The notes: a model not told the origin generated them from the letters alone. Shown: positions 25,865-35,948, counted from the stretch's first letter. The stretch: DNA of 64,000 nucleotides from Thomasclavelia spiroformis (GCA_018369555.1 JAGZCC010000001.1:1-64000); one strand, 5' to 3'. A program made the numbers and translations.

Positions 25865-27044
25865 TCTAAATGCATTTTATGCAAGCGCAGAAATAGCCCG
25901 TAATCCTAAATTAAAAAATAAGCCATTAGTTATTTCTGGCCAATCACGTCGCAGTATTATTACAACAGCCTCTTACGAAGCTAGAAAATTTGGAATTCAT
26001 TCTGCAATGCCCTTATTTCAAGCATATCAAAAATGTAAAGATTTAATCGTATTACCTGTTGATTTTGAATATTATCACCAATTATCCAATGATTTTTTTA
26101 ATATTATTGCTTCATATAGTGATATTTTAGAAGTTGCTAGTATTGATGAATGTTATGTAGATGTAACTAAAATCATTCAAGAAAAAAAATGCCATCCAAT
26201 AGAATTAGCTAAACAGATTCAATATGATGTCTATGAACAATTACATTTAAAATGTTCAATCGGCATTTCACCAAATAAATTTTTAGCAAAAATGGCTAGT
26301 GATATGAAAAAGCCAATGGGTATTACAGTTTTAACAAGATCAAATTTAAAAGAATTAATGTGGCCATTAGATATTCAAAATATGTTTGGTATTGGAAAAA
26401 AGACAACAATTAAATTAAAAGAAGCTGGTATAAATACAATTAAAGATATTGCCGATTATTCTAACTATGATATTTTGAGACAAATCGTTGGAAAAAATGC
26501 TTTATTATTATATCGAAAAGCTAACGGTATTGATTCAAGAATGGTCGATCCTCAACAAAACGAATTAAAATCTGTTGGTAATTCTACCACTTTATTATAT
26601 GATACTTATGATGAAGTAATTTTATATGATACATTGAAAAAACTCGCAAAAAAAGTTTCATTAAGAGCTAAAAACAGAAATCTTATTTCAAATTCTATTT
26701 CAATAACAATCAAATACACAAGATTTGAAAGTGTTACTCGTCAAACAACAATAAATTCCTATATAAATGATTATGAAATCATCTTATCGACTGCGAAAAT
26801 GCTTTTTGATAGCAATTATAATGGTAGAGCAGTAAGATTATTAGGAGTAAGTTTAAATAATACGATTAATCAAAAAGATTACAAAGAACAATTATCTATT
26901 TTTGATTCAGATCAAAATAACACCAATAAAACTGATGAATTAGATATAATTTTAGATGATATAAACAAAAAATTAAAAAAACCAATTCTAATAAAGGCAT
27001 CAAAGATAAAAAAGAAAAGTATTCAAAAAAAATATTTAAAATAA
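25842..27044 (+). CDS. dinB: Y-family DNA polymerase IV
   Basis: This is a 400-residue error-prone translesion polymerase. The catalytic N-terminal motif is FHIDLNAFYASAE, the palm carboxylates are in ASIDECYVDVT, and CSIGISPNKFLAKMASDMKKP is the Y-family signature; helix-hairpin-helix thumb (MFGIGKKTTIKLKEAGI) and little-finger domains follow. The C-terminus is lysine-rich, without an obvious clamp-binding motif. ATG 25842 follows GGAG; the TTG at 25827 precedes the site. It replaces spo0A at the position after spoIVB in the Bacillus order. Confidence 0.9.
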   Translation: MQVIFHIDLNAFYASAEIARNPKLKNKPLVISGQSRRSIITTASYEARKFGIHSAMPLFQAYQKCKDLIVLPVDFEYYHQLSNDFFNIIASYSDILEVASIDECYVDVTKIIQEKKCHPIELAKQIQYDVYEQLHLKCSIGISPNKFLAKMASDMKKPMGITVLTRSNLKELMWPLDIQNMFGIGKKTTIKLKEAGINTIKDIADYSNYDILRQIVGKNALLLYRKANGIDSRMVDPQQNELKSVGNSTTLLYDTYDEVILYDTLKKLAKKVSLRAKNRNLISNSISITIKYTRFESVTRQTTINSYINDYEIILSTAKMLFDSNYNGRAVRLLGVSLNNTINQKDYKEQLSIFDSDQNNTNKTDELDIILDDINKKLKKPILIKASKIKKKSIQKKYLK

Positions 27045-27094
27045 ATGAATAAATAATAACTTTACTCATAAGGTGTATAAACGGAGGATATCTT

Positions 27095-27658
27095 ATGAGT
27101 ATTTTAAATAAAATATTTAGAAATGAAAAACTATTATTCAATGCATTTACTTTAGTATTATTAGTTTGTGGTATGCTATTTGGCATTATTTATAATTTTT
27201 ATGGGAATGATAATTTAATTGAATTTTGTAAATATTTATTTTTTTGTAAAGGGAATAACACGACAAACAACTATGATTTATATTTGATAATAACTGGCAT
27301 ATACATATTTTTATCATTATTGATGTCTACTAGTTTTTTAGGTCTATTTTTTAATAGTTTTATTATATTTTCAAAAGGAATGCAATTTACATTGGCATCG
27401 ATTTTTTATTTTACATTAAATAATTTCGATATTAATATGTTCTTACTTGGATATGTACCACAATTAATTATTGAATTAATTTTAATGTATGTCATCTCAA
27501 TAATTTCCCTTAGATTATCTTTAAATACATTTACAACAAGTTTTATTACTAAAGAAGTATTTAATAGCCGTAAAATAATTAATTATATCTTGGATTATTT
27601 AATTGTAATCTTAATTATTATTACAATTTCAATGGCTTTTAAAGTATATGTACTTTAA
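27095..27658 (+). CDS. spoIIM: Stage II sporulation protein M-like
   Basis: This 187-residue polytopic membrane protein has about five hydrophobic segments and the SpoIIM/DUF95 layout, including SLLMSTSFLGLFFNSFIIFSKG-type glycine-rich turns and GYVPQLIIELILMYVIS. SpoIIM is part of the SpoIIDMP peptidoglycan machine that drives engulfment. The ribosome site GGAGG is strong. Neighbours xerD and deoB downstream repeat the Bacillus order spoIIM-...-xerD-drm, which supports the call more than sequence alone. SpoIID and SpoIIP are not in the window. Confidence 0.82.
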   Translation: MSILNKIFRNEKLLFNAFTLVLLVCGMLFGIIYNFYGNDNLIEFCKYLFFCKGNNTTNNYDLYLIITGIYIFLSLLMSTSFLGLFFNSFIIFSKGMQFTLASIFYFTLNNFDINMFLLGYVPQLIIELILMYVISIISLRLSLNTFTTSFITKEVFNSRKIINYILDYLIVILIIITISMAFKVYVL

Positions 27659-27723
27659 TTTGCATAATACTAGCAAGTTTATTTTTAAACATGTTATAAT
27701 AAGAAAGTAAAAGAGGGAAAAAT

Positions 27724-28632
27724 ATGTTATTAAAAGATGAAATAGATGAATATAAACAATATTTAATTGTTGAAAAAGGGCTTAGTAAAAATACAATCAG
27801 CGCCTATATTAGAGATTTAAATCAGTTTTCAAATTATTTGAAAGATAATCTTCAATTAACTAAAATAACTGATATTACTAAAGAACATATTAGACTGTAT
27901 ATAAAAGAACTTTCAAAAAAGATATCTGCTACCTCTATAAATAGAAAACTTGTTTCACTTAGAATGTTTTTTGCATTTGCAGCCAAAGAAAAGGTCATTA
28001 CAACAAACATTATGAATGACTTTGATTTACCTAAAATAGATAAAAAACTTCCTATTGTATTAAGTAAAGAAGAAATGCAAGAATTATTAGATAGTATCGA
28101 AATCAATGATCATCTAAGCAGTAGAAATCGCTGTATGTTTGAACTTATGTATGCAACAGGACTAAGAGTATCTGAATTGATTAATTTAACAATTAATTCA
28201 CTTAATATAAATATGGGCTATGTTAAAGTTATTGGTAAAGGAAATAAAGAACGTATTGTTCCAATAAGTAATATTGCAAAAAATATTTTAAATGATTATT
28301 TAAAATATTATCGTAATGAATTTATAAAAAAAGAGTCTACGTTACTTTTTTTTAATAATCACGGTAATAAATTGAGCAGAGAAGAATGCTATATCATTCT
28401 AAAACAGATTATTGAACGGACAACAATAGACAAAAAAATTTCACCCCATACCATTAGACATAGTTTTGCAACTCATTTACTAGAAAATGGGGCTGATTTA
28501 CGCTCAATTCAAGAATTACTAGGTCACAGTAACATTTCAACAACTACGATATATACACATATATCCAATCAAAAAATCAAAAAAGAATATCAGCTATTTC
28601 ATCCACGGGTAAAAAAAGAAAACAAAGTTTAA
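27724..28632 (+). CDS. xerD: Site-specific tyrosine recombinase XerD
   Basis: This is a 302-residue tyrosine recombinase that resolves chromosome dimers at dif with XerC. An N-terminal SAM-like core-binding domain (about 1-95) precedes the catalytic domain with Arg in ATGLRVSELI, Lys in VIGKGNKER, HTIRH, LGHS and the tyrosine in TTIYTHIS. Length and the place beside deoB point to the housekeeping enzyme rather than a phage integrase. The site is AGAGGGA. Confidence 0.9.
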   Translation: MLLKDEIDEYKQYLIVEKGLSKNTISAYIRDLNQFSNYLKDNLQLTKITDITKEHIRLYIKELSKKISATSINRKLVSLRMFFAFAAKEKVITTNIMNDFDLPKIDKKLPIVLSKEEMQELLDSIEINDHLSSRNRCMFELMYATGLRVSELINLTINSLNINMGYVKVIGKGNKERIVPISNIAKNILNDYLKYYRNEFIKKESTLLFFNNHGNKLSREECYIILKQIIERTTIDKKISPHTIRHSFATHLLENGADLRSIQELLGHSNISTTTIYTHISNQKIKKEYQLFHPRVKKENKV

Positions 28633-28641
28633 GGAGGATAC

Positions 28642-29823
28642 ATGAAATATAAACGAATATTTTTACTAATATGTGACTCATTAGGAATTGGAAATGGACT
28701 AGATGCAAATAATTATGATGATGAAGGTGCAAATACTTTAAAACATATTTGCGATGAGTGTAATGGACTAAATATTCCTAATTTAGAAGGATTAGGTTTG
28801 GGAAATTTAGGGGATTTTAAAGGTATCTACCCATTAAAATCTCAATTGGGGTATACACTAAAACTCAATGAACTTTCAAGTGGCAAGGATACAATAACTG
28901 GTCATTTTGAAATGATGGGTATATACACCAAAAAACCACTTATTACATTTACAAAAACAGGTTTTCCTGATGAATTTATTAAATTATTTGAAGCTAAAAC
29001 CGGCCGTGAATGCATAGGTAATAAAGCTGCAAGTGGAACTAAAATCATCGAAGAATATGCTGATTATCAAGCCAAAACAGGTGATTGGATTGTCTACACT
29101 TCAGCCGATTCTGTATTTCAAATCGCAGCTGATGAAAATATAATTCCATTACAAGAATTATATGATGCTTGCAAAATCGCAAGAGAATTAACATTGGATC
29201 CTCGTTGGAAAATTGGTAGAGTAATTGCAAGACCATTTATAAAAAATGATGATGGTTCTTATACGCGAACTTCATCTCGGTGTGACTATACTTTAAAACC
29301 TCCAACAAATACTGTCCTAGACAATTTAAAAAATAACAATTATGATGTAATAGGGATTGGCAAGATTGCTGATATATTTGCAAATCAAGGAATCACTAAA
29401 AGTATCAAAACTATCGATAATAACGATACAATGAGTAAAACTGTTGAAATTGCAAAAACTGATTTCAATGGTTTGTGTTTCGTTAATCTTGTTGATTTTG
29501 ATTCAATTTATGGACATCGTCGTGATCCAATTGGATATGGCAAAGCTATTAAAGAATTTGATTTACAATTAGAGGAATTAATGAAATATTTAAGATGCGA
29601 TGATTTATTAATGATTAGCAGTGATCATGGCAATGATCCAACTTTTAAAGGTACTGATCATACTCGTGAACAAGTTCCACTAATTCTATATTCAAAAGAC
29701 TTAATTAAACCAAAACAGTTACCAGAGATGGATTCATTTGCTGTTATTGGAGCAACAATTGCTGATAATTTTAAAGTTGATTTACCAAAAATTGGAAGCT
29801 CAATTTTAGACAAAATAATTTAA
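28642..29823 (+). CDS. deoB: Phosphopentomutase
   Basis: DeoB interconverts ribose/deoxyribose 1- and 5-phosphates in nucleoside salvage. In the 393-residue alkaline-phosphatase-superfamily enzyme the N-terminal metal site is LICDSLGIGN, the phospho-acceptor threonine region is GKDTITGHFEMMG, and the C-terminal metal ligands are SSDHGNDPTFKGTDHTREQVP. A strong AAGGAGG site and 9-nt spacing link it to xerD. Confidence 0.95.
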   Translation: MKYKRIFLLICDSLGIGNGLDANNYDDEGANTLKHICDECNGLNIPNLEGLGLGNLGDFKGIYPLKSQLGYTLKLNELSSGKDTITGHFEMMGIYTKKPLITFTKTGFPDEFIKLFEAKTGRECIGNKAASGTKIIEEYADYQAKTGDWIVYTSADSVFQIAADENIIPLQELYDACKIARELTLDPRWKIGRVIARPFIKNDDGSYTRTSSRCDYTLKPPTNTVLDNLKNNNYDVIGIGKIADIFANQGITKSIKTIDNNDTMSKTVEIAKTDFNGLCFVNLVDFDSIYGHRRDPIGYGKAIKEFDLQLEELMKYLRCDDLLMISSDHGNDPTFKGTDHTREQVPLILYSKDLIKPKQLPEMDSFAVIGATIADNFKVDLPKIGSSILDKII

Positions 29824-29835
29824 TGAGAGGTATTT

Positions 29836-30105
29836 ATGAAAGAAAACAATAAACGTTTAATCGTATTTTCAATATTAGCATATGCAGTTGGTACATTTAT
29901 TTTTGCTGCGGGATTATTAACTAAAACGCCAATAAGTATTATTACATTTTACATTATAGCTATGTGCTTAATAATATGTTCAATGCTGGCATTATATAAT
30001 AACTATAAAAAAGATAAAATTAATTTGTACATATTTTTGGTTTTTGTAGGTGTTATATTTTTAATTATTAATAGTGCAGCATTTATTAACAATTTATTTT
30101 TATAG
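29836..30105 (+). CDS. Small three-helix membrane protein, unknown
   Basis: This is an 89-residue protein with three hydrophobic segments (about 8-28, 33-51 and 63-85) separated by short charged loops (NNYKKDK). I do not recognise a family. It lies 12 nt after deoB with a GAGAGG site and is followed directly by a terminator, so it is the last gene of the xerD-deoB unit. Confidence 0.6.
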   Translation: MKENNKRLIVFSILAYAVGTFIFAAGLLTKTPISIITFYIIAMCLIICSMLALYNNYKKDKINLYIFLVFVGVIFLIINSAAFINNLFL

Positions 30106-30136
30106 AAACTAAGATCTATTTCTTAGTTTCTATTTT
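30104..30136 (+). terminator. Intrinsic terminator after deoB and the small membrane protein
   Basis: A 10-bp stem (AGAAACTAAG 30104-30113, CTTAGTTTCT 30122-30131) with an 8-nt loop and a T tail. It begins at the stop codon of the preceding gene. Confidence 0.8.
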
Positions 30137-30192
30137 AGATAAAATTTACATAATATACATTATGCGAAGTTATATATTATAAGATATCTACT

Positions 30193-30237
30193 AAAAAAAG
30201 AAGAATTTTGTTATTAAAAACATAGTTCTTCTTTTTT
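30193..30237 (-). terminator. Probable terminator of the XRE/membrane protein gene
   Basis: AAAAAAGAAGAA and TTCTTCTTTTTT (30193-30205 and 30226-30237) form a 12-bp AT-rich stem with a 20-nt loop. The T tract serves the minus-strand gene, 14 nt downstream of its stop. Confidence 0.6.
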
Positions 30238-30251
30238 ATTAAAATACTTTT

Positions 30252-30605
30252 TTACATTTGACTATAGATGACTAATCCAATCAATGCAACAGCTACAAAA
30301 ACCAAATACAAAACAACTATAATTCCAAATACTTTCAAGATTTTTATAATCATACCGGCCAGTTTTTCTGTATTAGATACTTTATTAAGCAAAATTTCTT
30401 TTGATTTGTAATCATTATCTAATAATTCATCGATGCTTATATTAAAGACTTTTGACAAACGTTTTAATTGCTCAGGATTTGGTGCTGTATCTTCTGATTC
30501 CCAATTTGAAATAGTTTGTCTGGTTACATCAACTTGATATCCTAATTGTTCTTGCGAAAGTCCTTGTCTTTTTCTTAGTTTTAAAATATTTTCTCCTAAT
30601 GTCAT
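30252..30605 (-). CDS. XRE-family regulator with C-terminal membrane segment
   Basis: This is a 117-residue protein. Residues 5-62 form a Cro/CI-type helix-turn-helix (LRKRQGLSQEQLGYQVDVTR then QTISNWESEDTAPNPEQLKR), and a single strongly hydrophobic segment lies at about 90-115. Such HTH-plus-transmembrane proteins are common in Firmicutes and may sense membrane state, or tether their operator to it. The ribosome site AAAGGAG is good. The neighbour upstream on the same strand is a CmpB-type membrane protein, a possible but unproven partner. Confidence 0.8.
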   Translation of the reverse strand: MTLGENILKLRKRQGLSQEQLGYQVDVTRQTISNWESEDTAPNPEQLKRLSKVFNISIDELLDNDYKSKEILLNKVSNTEKLAGMIIKILKVFGIIVVLYLVFVAVALIGLVIYSQM

Positions 30606-30705
30606 TTTATTTATCTCCTTTCGTAATTAATTATAAAAAATATCAGCCTAACAAATCTACCAAATATCTTTTGAACATTGTCAAAGAGTTTTAACATTGC
30701 TATAT

Positions 30706-31452
30706 TTACTTGCTTTTTTTATGTTTTGAATATCTTATTTCAAAAGTTTCTTGCATGTTTTTTAAATGTTTTGCTAGAGGTGTATCTGTTTTAAATGGTT
30801 TGAAAAAATGATATTTCATTTCATTATCATCATGCCATTTTCGAATATTTGCTTTTATCATTTCGTATCTTATGATAACATCATTTTCTTCAGCATAAGC
30901 TTTTAACCTTACAATTAATTGTGTAGAGTTAACCACGTCAATTATAAACACTCCAAAGAACATACCAATCACAAAAGAAAAAGCTAAATTATTAGAAAGC
31001 CATAATAGTGCATTTAGCATATAAGGATGAATTAAAAAATAATATATAGCTCCTAAACATGCCCATATTATTGAAAACTTCGGACAAATAATCCCTTGAA
31101 TATTTCCAAATTCATTTCGATAATCCCATAAACGTACTTTAGATGATTTCAAAATTAATATACCTGCAATATATTCAATAACTGTCATAAAAACTGCCAT
31201 AGCAAGAAAAAGCAGTGCTTTATTCCAAAAAGGATTTTTTACAAAACTATATTGTTCTAAAGATGCAATCAAATAAAGCAAGCACAATCCCACTCCATAT
31301 AAAGGAAGATATGGTCCAGTACAAAAACCTGGATTTATCCATTTGCGCTCTGGATTTGCTGAAGATAAAAATCGTCTAAATAAAACCTCAATTACCCATC
31401 CAGTAGTAGCACCAATAAAAAATAAAAAAGCTAACGTTAAAAATAAATTCAT
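30706..31452 (-). CDS. CmpB-type putative ABC transporter permease-like membrane protein
   Basis: This 248-residue membrane protein of the ABC_trans_CmpB family has FIGATTGWVIEVLFRRF, then KWINPGFCTGPYLPLYGVG, the family's most conserved stretch, followed by YIAGILILKSSKVRLWDY and about six hydrophobic helices. Despite the family name, no ATPase partner is present and the function is unknown. Start: GGAGGAA lies inside the longer frame beginning at 31464 and is correctly spaced for the ATG at 31452. Confidence 0.78.
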   Translation of the reverse strand: MNLFLTLAFLFFIGATTGWVIEVLFRRFLSSANPERKWINPGFCTGPYLPLYGVGLCLLYLIASLEQYSFVKNPFWNKALLFLAMAVFMTVIEYIAGILILKSSKVRLWDYRNEFGNIQGIICPKFSIIWACLGAIYYFLIHPYMLNALLWLSNNLAFSFVIGMFFGVFIIDVVNSTQLIVRLKAYAEENDVIIRYEMIKANIRKWHDDNEMKYHFFKPFKTDTPLAKHLKNMQETFEIRYSKHKKSK

Positions 31453-31557
31453 TTCTTCCTCCATTTCTGCCCACTTTAATAAATTGGACTAAAATATGTA
31501 CTAAAGTCAAAATTTGATTAATAAATTCAAACTAAATCTATATTTTATAATTTCAAA

Positions 31558-33291
31558 TTATAAGCATTCATTAATATATAGATCATCACTAGTATAATCA
31601 GCTAAAGAAAAATTAGTCAACATCGTACATATCTTCCTACTTTCACCATGCACTTTTGCACGCATATCTGTTTCAATATATATTACATTATTATTTTTTA
31701 CAAAATATCCAATCATTTTATCTAAATAACCTTGATTAAGATAAATTATTTCAGATATTTTAACTTCCTCTTTTGTTTTACTATATATTACGTAGCCTAC
31801 TGCTAAGGTGTCTTCATAAAATAATTCTATTTTTTCGTCGTAAGCAATACAACGTGGTATTAAATATTTTTTGTAATATAATATATCTCTTTTACGATAT
31901 CCATTAAAATCACTGCAATAACAATTATAAAGTTCTAACAATTTAGCATAATCAGTCTCATCAATTATCTTTAAACTATTAAGACTACCCTCTTTATACA
32001 TATAATTGTTTATTTTTGTTATTTTATGAAAATATTTTTCTGTAAAACCAAATGAGTAATAGATTTCTGGATGATATGCTTGAAGCATAATTTTACAATC
32101 TGCAAACCTTGGCAAGGATAAAACATACTCCATTAGTTTTTTCATCATACCTTGTTTTTGATAATTTTTATTAGTAGCTACTCCTAAAATAAAATAAACT
32201 AATGTTTCTTGATGATTAATAATAATTGAATATGGTACGATTTGTAACATTGATACTAATGTATCATTGTTTTTTAAAATATATGTATTTTGCAAATCAT
32301 AACGATTCATAAAATAGAAGTTTGTCGACATTTCATTTTCATCACTAAAACTATCTCGCCATAAATCAATTATATTATATAGATCATGATTATTTGCTTT
32401 ACATATTTTTTGATTATTAATAACAATCGAATATTTCTCAATCATTTTAACTGGTCGTAAATTTCTTTTTGCTTTACGTAATGATTCTAATCCCATATCT
32501 TCTTCCCTATTTACAAATTCATAATCAGGATAATTATTTTCTAGGAAAAATTTACAAATTGCTACATATAACCCTCTAATTTCTTTATTAGCTTTTTCAA
32601 CATGAATTTGAATTGTATTATGCTTTAATGTAGAACCAATAATAAACGCTTCTAATCTTCCATTAATATAAATGCAACCTGTTTTAATATTTAATTCATG
32701 ACGATGAATCAACAAATAAACGATTCCTACATATTCTGAAATTACACTTTCTTCAATTTGTCTAGAAAAATCCCATTTTTTTAAACATTGTAAAACATTA
32801 TCTATATCATCATCCTCTATTTCTTTATAAATATAATTAGGATTTTCTTTTATAAATGCATTATAGTGATTACGTCTTTTTTGCATTTTTTTACCTGATA
32901 AAGTTTCTAATGAACTTTTAGTGTATATATAATCATCATTAGCATCGTTGTGTAAATACAAAAACTTATCTCCATATATTTTTTTGATTATTTCTACCGA
33001 TGCTTGTACCGCTAACTCTATTCTAAAAGGAAAATTATTTATTTTTGTATATTCAATCATATATTCTATTGCTTCTTGATAGTATTCCTCTTTACAAAAT
33101 GGCATTGCAAAAAACTTTTCATCCATATATGTGTGTAACATAATCATAAAATTATCTTTTATTTCATAATAAATCTTATATTCATGATCCCACATCATCA
33201 TAGTCACAAAGTTGGAATTATATCCTTCATAATTACCATCATCTAAATATTTCTTGATTTTATCATAATCTTTTAATAATAATTTTTGCAT
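31558..33291 (-). CDS. DUF2156-GNAT fusion protein
   Basis: The 577 residues form two acyltransferase-like parts. Residues 1-285 match DUF2156 (the phosphatidylglycerol lysyltransferase/FemX-like acyltransferase fold), with KKMQKRRNHYNAF and the WDFSRQ region. Residues about 295-430 form an Eis-like GNAT acetyltransferase domain with ILGVATNKNYQKQGMMKKLM as the acetyl-CoA loop, followed by a less conserved C-terminal part. Substrates are unknown; DUF2156 proteins often transfer aminoacyl groups. It ends a two-gene unit with the DUF815 ATPase, 7 nt away. Confidence 0.75.
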   Translation of the reverse strand: MQKLLLKDYDKIKKYLDDGNYEGYNSNFVTMMMWDHEYKIYYEIKDNFMIMLHTYMDEKFFAMPFCKEEYYQEAIEYMIEYTKINNFPFRIELAVQASVEIIKKIYGDKFLYLHNDANDDYIYTKSSLETLSGKKMQKRRNHYNAFIKENPNYIYKEIEDDDIDNVLQCLKKWDFSRQIEESVISEYVGIVYLLIHRHELNIKTGCIYINGRLEAFIIGSTLKHNTIQIHVEKANKEIRGLYVAICKFFLENNYPDYEFVNREEDMGLESLRKAKRNLRPVKMIEKYSIVINNQKICKANNHDLYNIIDLWRDSFSDENEMSTNFYFMNRYDLQNTYILKNNDTLVSMLQIVPYSIIINHQETLVYFILGVATNKNYQKQGMMKKLMEYVLSLPRFADCKIMLQAYHPEIYYSFGFTEKYFHKITKINNYMYKEGSLNSLKIIDETDYAKLLELYNCYCSDFNGYRKRDILYYKKYLIPRCIAYDEKIELFYEDTLAVGYVIYSKTKEEVKISEIIYLNQGYLDKMIGYFVKNNNVIYIETDMRAKVHGESRKICTMLTNFSLADYTSDDLYINECL

Positions 33292-33298
33292 ATTTCTC

Positions 33299-34528
33299 CT
33301 ATTTACCTAGCATGGCATTGATAAATTGTTTTGCCGTTCTTCCAGAAAATCCACCATGACGAATTTCCCATGTTAAAGCTTTTTGATGTAATTCTTCTTG
33401 ATTAATTTTTAAATCATATTGTTTAGCTAATCCATCAATAATATTTAAGTAATTTTGACGATTTGGATGTGTATATAATATTTTAACCCCAAATCTTGAA
33501 CTTAATGATGTTTTTTCTTGTTTTGCATCATTAATATTTATTTCATCTTGGTCTTGTCGGTCACTCCAAGTTTGTTTAACTAAATGACGTCGATTACTTG
33601 TGGCATATATCAAAATATTATCTGGTTTTTTTTCTAAGCCACCTTCAATAACTGCTTTTAAATATTTATATTCTATTTCAAATTCTTCAAATGACAAATC
33701 ATCCATAAATAAAATAAATTTATAATTTCTTGATTGCAATTCCTGAATAATCCGTGGCAAATATTTAAATTGATGTTTATAAACTTCAATCATTCTTAAA
33801 CCATCCTTATAATATTCATTTAATAAAGCTTTAATACTACTAGATTTACCAGTACCGCTATCACCATATAAAAGAACATTATTTGCTTTTTTTCCTGATA
33901 AAAATGCCTCAGTATTTTGCTTAAGCTGTTGTTTTTGTGTCTCATATCCAATCAGCTGGTCTAACCGACCATTTCCAATATGAATTATAGGACAAATTTG
34001 ATTATTTTCATAGCGAAACGCTTTATTTAATCCATATTTACCAACTCCATATATTGAAAAAAAGGAATTTAAAACATCATAAAATTCTTCAACATTTTTA
34101 CAGACAGTTAAATTAGTTTGCAAAGTATTTGAAATTTCGAAAAGCTCTTGGTTAATAATTGGTTTAGAAGGGATAAAATTATTAATCAATTCTTGGTATC
34201 TTAATGTTAACGAACTAAAATCACTATTAAACATTTCATAAATAATTTTAAAGTCTTCCATTACAACATTTTTTAAATTCGGTGAAATTTCCGTTTTTCT
34301 TTCTAAAGCTAATGTAAATGAATTTTCATTATTAATCAATAAATTTGTTAACAAACTATTAAACAAATTACCAGATAAATTATATTTTTCTGCTAATTTA
34401 ATTAATATTGAAACAAATCGATTTGCATTTTTTGTAATTTTTTTCCTAATGATTTCATCATACAAAATAAAACACTCTTTAACTTCACAATCATTATAAA
34501 ATGGAAAAAAAACAATTAATTCATCCAT
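33299..34528 (-). CDS. DUF815-family AAA ATPase
   Basis: In this 409-residue protein an uncharacterised helical N-terminal half (1-190) is followed by a DUF815 AAA domain. Walker A is GDSGTGKSS (222-230), Walker B FILFMDDLSFEEFE and sensor LIYATSNRRHLV; the C-terminal lid ends in HGGFSGRTAKQFINAM. DUF815 proteins are RecA/DnaA-like AAA ATPases without a settled role. It has an AAAGGGGG site and is followed after 7 nt by the DUF2156-GNAT gene, so the two are probably one operon. Confidence 0.8.
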   Translation of the reverse strand: MDELIVFFPFYNDCEVKECFILYDEIIRKKITKNANRFVSILIKLAEKYNLSGNLFNSLLTNLLINNENSFTLALERKTEISPNLKNVVMEDFKIIYEMFNSDFSSLTLRYQELINNFIPSKPIINQELFEISNTLQTNLTVCKNVEEFYDVLNSFFSIYGVGKYGLNKAFRYENNQICPIIHIGNGRLDQLIGYETQKQQLKQNTEAFLSGKKANNVLLYGDSGTGKSSSIKALLNEYYKDGLRMIEVYKHQFKYLPRIIQELQSRNYKFILFMDDLSFEEFEIEYKYLKAVIEGGLEKKPDNILIYATSNRRHLVKQTWSDRQDQDEININDAKQEKTSLSSRFGVKILYTHPNRQNYLNIIDGLAKQYDLKINQEELHQKALTWEIRHGGFSGRTAKQFINAMLGK

Positions 34529-34549
34529 AAAAAGTCCCCCTTTAAATTA

Positions 34550-34571
34550 AAAAGACGAGAAATCGTCTTTT
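34550..34571 (-). terminator. Intrinsic terminator of the PFL gene
   Basis: AAAAGACGA (34550-34558) and TCGTCTTTT (34563-34571) with a 4-nt loop. On the minus strand it is followed by a T-rich run. The gene's stop codon (34570-34572) lies in the first arm. Confidence 0.8.
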
Positions 34572-35934
34572 AGTTTTTAAAACTATGAATTGGTGCAGGA
34601 ATTCTTCCACCACGATTAACAAATTCACTACACTCAAATTTATTTACCGGCATAATTGGAGCATAACCTAATAATCCTCCAAACTCAACTACTTCACCTA
34701 CTTTTTTTCCAATAACTGGAATAATTCTAACTGCAGTAGTTTTTTGATTAATCATACCAATTGCCATTTCATCAGCAATAATACCCGAAATAATTGAAGT
34801 ACTAACATCACCTGGAATTGCAATCATATCTAAACCTACTGAACAAACACATGTCATTGCTTCCAATTTTTCAAGAGTCAACGCACCTCTATTTACAGCA
34901 TCAATCATTCCTTGATCTTCACTTACTGGAATAAATGCTCCACTAAGTCCTCCAACATATGAAGATGCCATCACACCACCTTTTTTAACTTGATCATTTA
35001 AAATTGCAAGAGCTGCAGTTGTTCCTGGAGCACCAACACTTTCTAATCCCATTCCCTCTAAACAATCAGCAATACTATCACCAATTGCTGGAGTAGGTGC
35101 CAAAGATAAATCAATAATTCCAAATGGGATCCCTAATTTTTTAGATGCTTCTTTAGCAACTAATTGACCAACACGTGTAATTTTAAAAGCCGTTTTTTTA
35201 ATAATCTCGCATAATTCTCCAAAATCTTTGCCTTTGGCATTATTAATAGCAGTCTTTACTACACCAGGGCCACTTACGCCAACATTAATAATTGCATCAG
35301 CTTCACTTACACCATGAAATGCCCCTGCCATAAACGGATTATCATCAGGAGCATTGCATAATACAACTAATTTTGCACAACCAATCGAATCATTTTCTTT
35401 AGTTAAATCAGCAGTCTCTTTAATAATTTCTCCCATCAATTTTACAGCATCCATATTAATTCCAGTTTTAGTTGAGCCAACATTTACCGAACTACAAACA
35501 TTACTAGTTACTCTCATAGCTTCAGGAATTGATTTAATCAATAATTTCTCAGCTTTTGTCATCCCTTTAGAAACAATTGCGCTATATCCACCAATAAAAT
35601 TAACCCCTATTTCTTTAGCACATTTATCTAATACTTTAGCAATTTTAACAAAATCATCAGTACTTTTACAAGCGTTAGCCCCAACAAAACCAATAGGTGT
35701 AACTGAAATACGCTTATTAACAATTGGAATACCGTATTTCATTTCAATTTCTTGGCCAACAGATACCAAATCTTTAGCTATAGTAGTAATTTTTTTATAA
35801 ATATTATCACATACAACATCAATGTCATGATCCATACAATCCAACAAACTAATCCCCAACGTTATTGTTCTAACATCAAGATTTTCTTGTTCAATCATTT
35901 TATTAGTTTCTGTAACTTCAAATAAATTAATCAT
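34570..35934 (-). CDS. PFL family protein (UPF0210, DUF711)
   Basis: This 454-residue protein of the UPF0210/DUF711 family (YgiQ-unrelated; the Methanocaldococcus MJ1665 type) shows [39 protein letters not shown] and [14 protein letters not shown]. The family is structurally related to pyruvate formate-lyase-like barrels but lacks a known reaction. It is almost always next to a small ACT-domain protein, as here (35949-36221, 14 nt away), which suggests that an amino-acid or small ligand controls it. Confidence 0.88.
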   Translation of the reverse strand: MINLFEVTETNKMIEQENLDVRTITLGISLLDCMDHDIDVVCDNIYKKITTIAKDLVSVGQEIEMKYGIPIVNKRISVTPIGFVGANACKSTDDFVKIAKVLDKCAKEIGVNFIGGYSAIVSKGMTKAEKLLIKSIPEAMRVTSNVCSSVNVGSTKTGINMDAVKLMGEIIKETADLTKENDSIGCAKLVVLCNAPDDNPFMAGAFHGVSEADAIINVGVSGPGVVKTAINNAKGKDFGELCEIIKKTAFKITRVGQLVAKEASKKLGIPFGIIDLSLAPTPAIGDSIADCLEGMGLESVGAPGTTAALAILNDQVKKGGVMASSYVGGLSGAFIPVSEDQGMIDAVNRGALTLEKLEAMTCVCSVGLDMIAIPGDVSTSIISGIIADEMAIGMINQKTTAVRIIPVIGKKVGEVVEFGGLLGYAPIMPVNKFECSEFVNRGGRIPAPIHSFKN

Positions 35935-35948
35935 TTTATTATTTCTCC

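Noticed and set aside
27724..28632. Phage or transposon integrase
   Set aside because: Length, motifs and the spoIIM-xerD-deoB context fit chromosomal XerD.
35354..35800. 148-codon plus-strand frame inside the PFL gene
   Set aside because: It is entirely antisense to a well-supported conserved gene and has shadow-type Ser/Thr/Leu/Ile composition.
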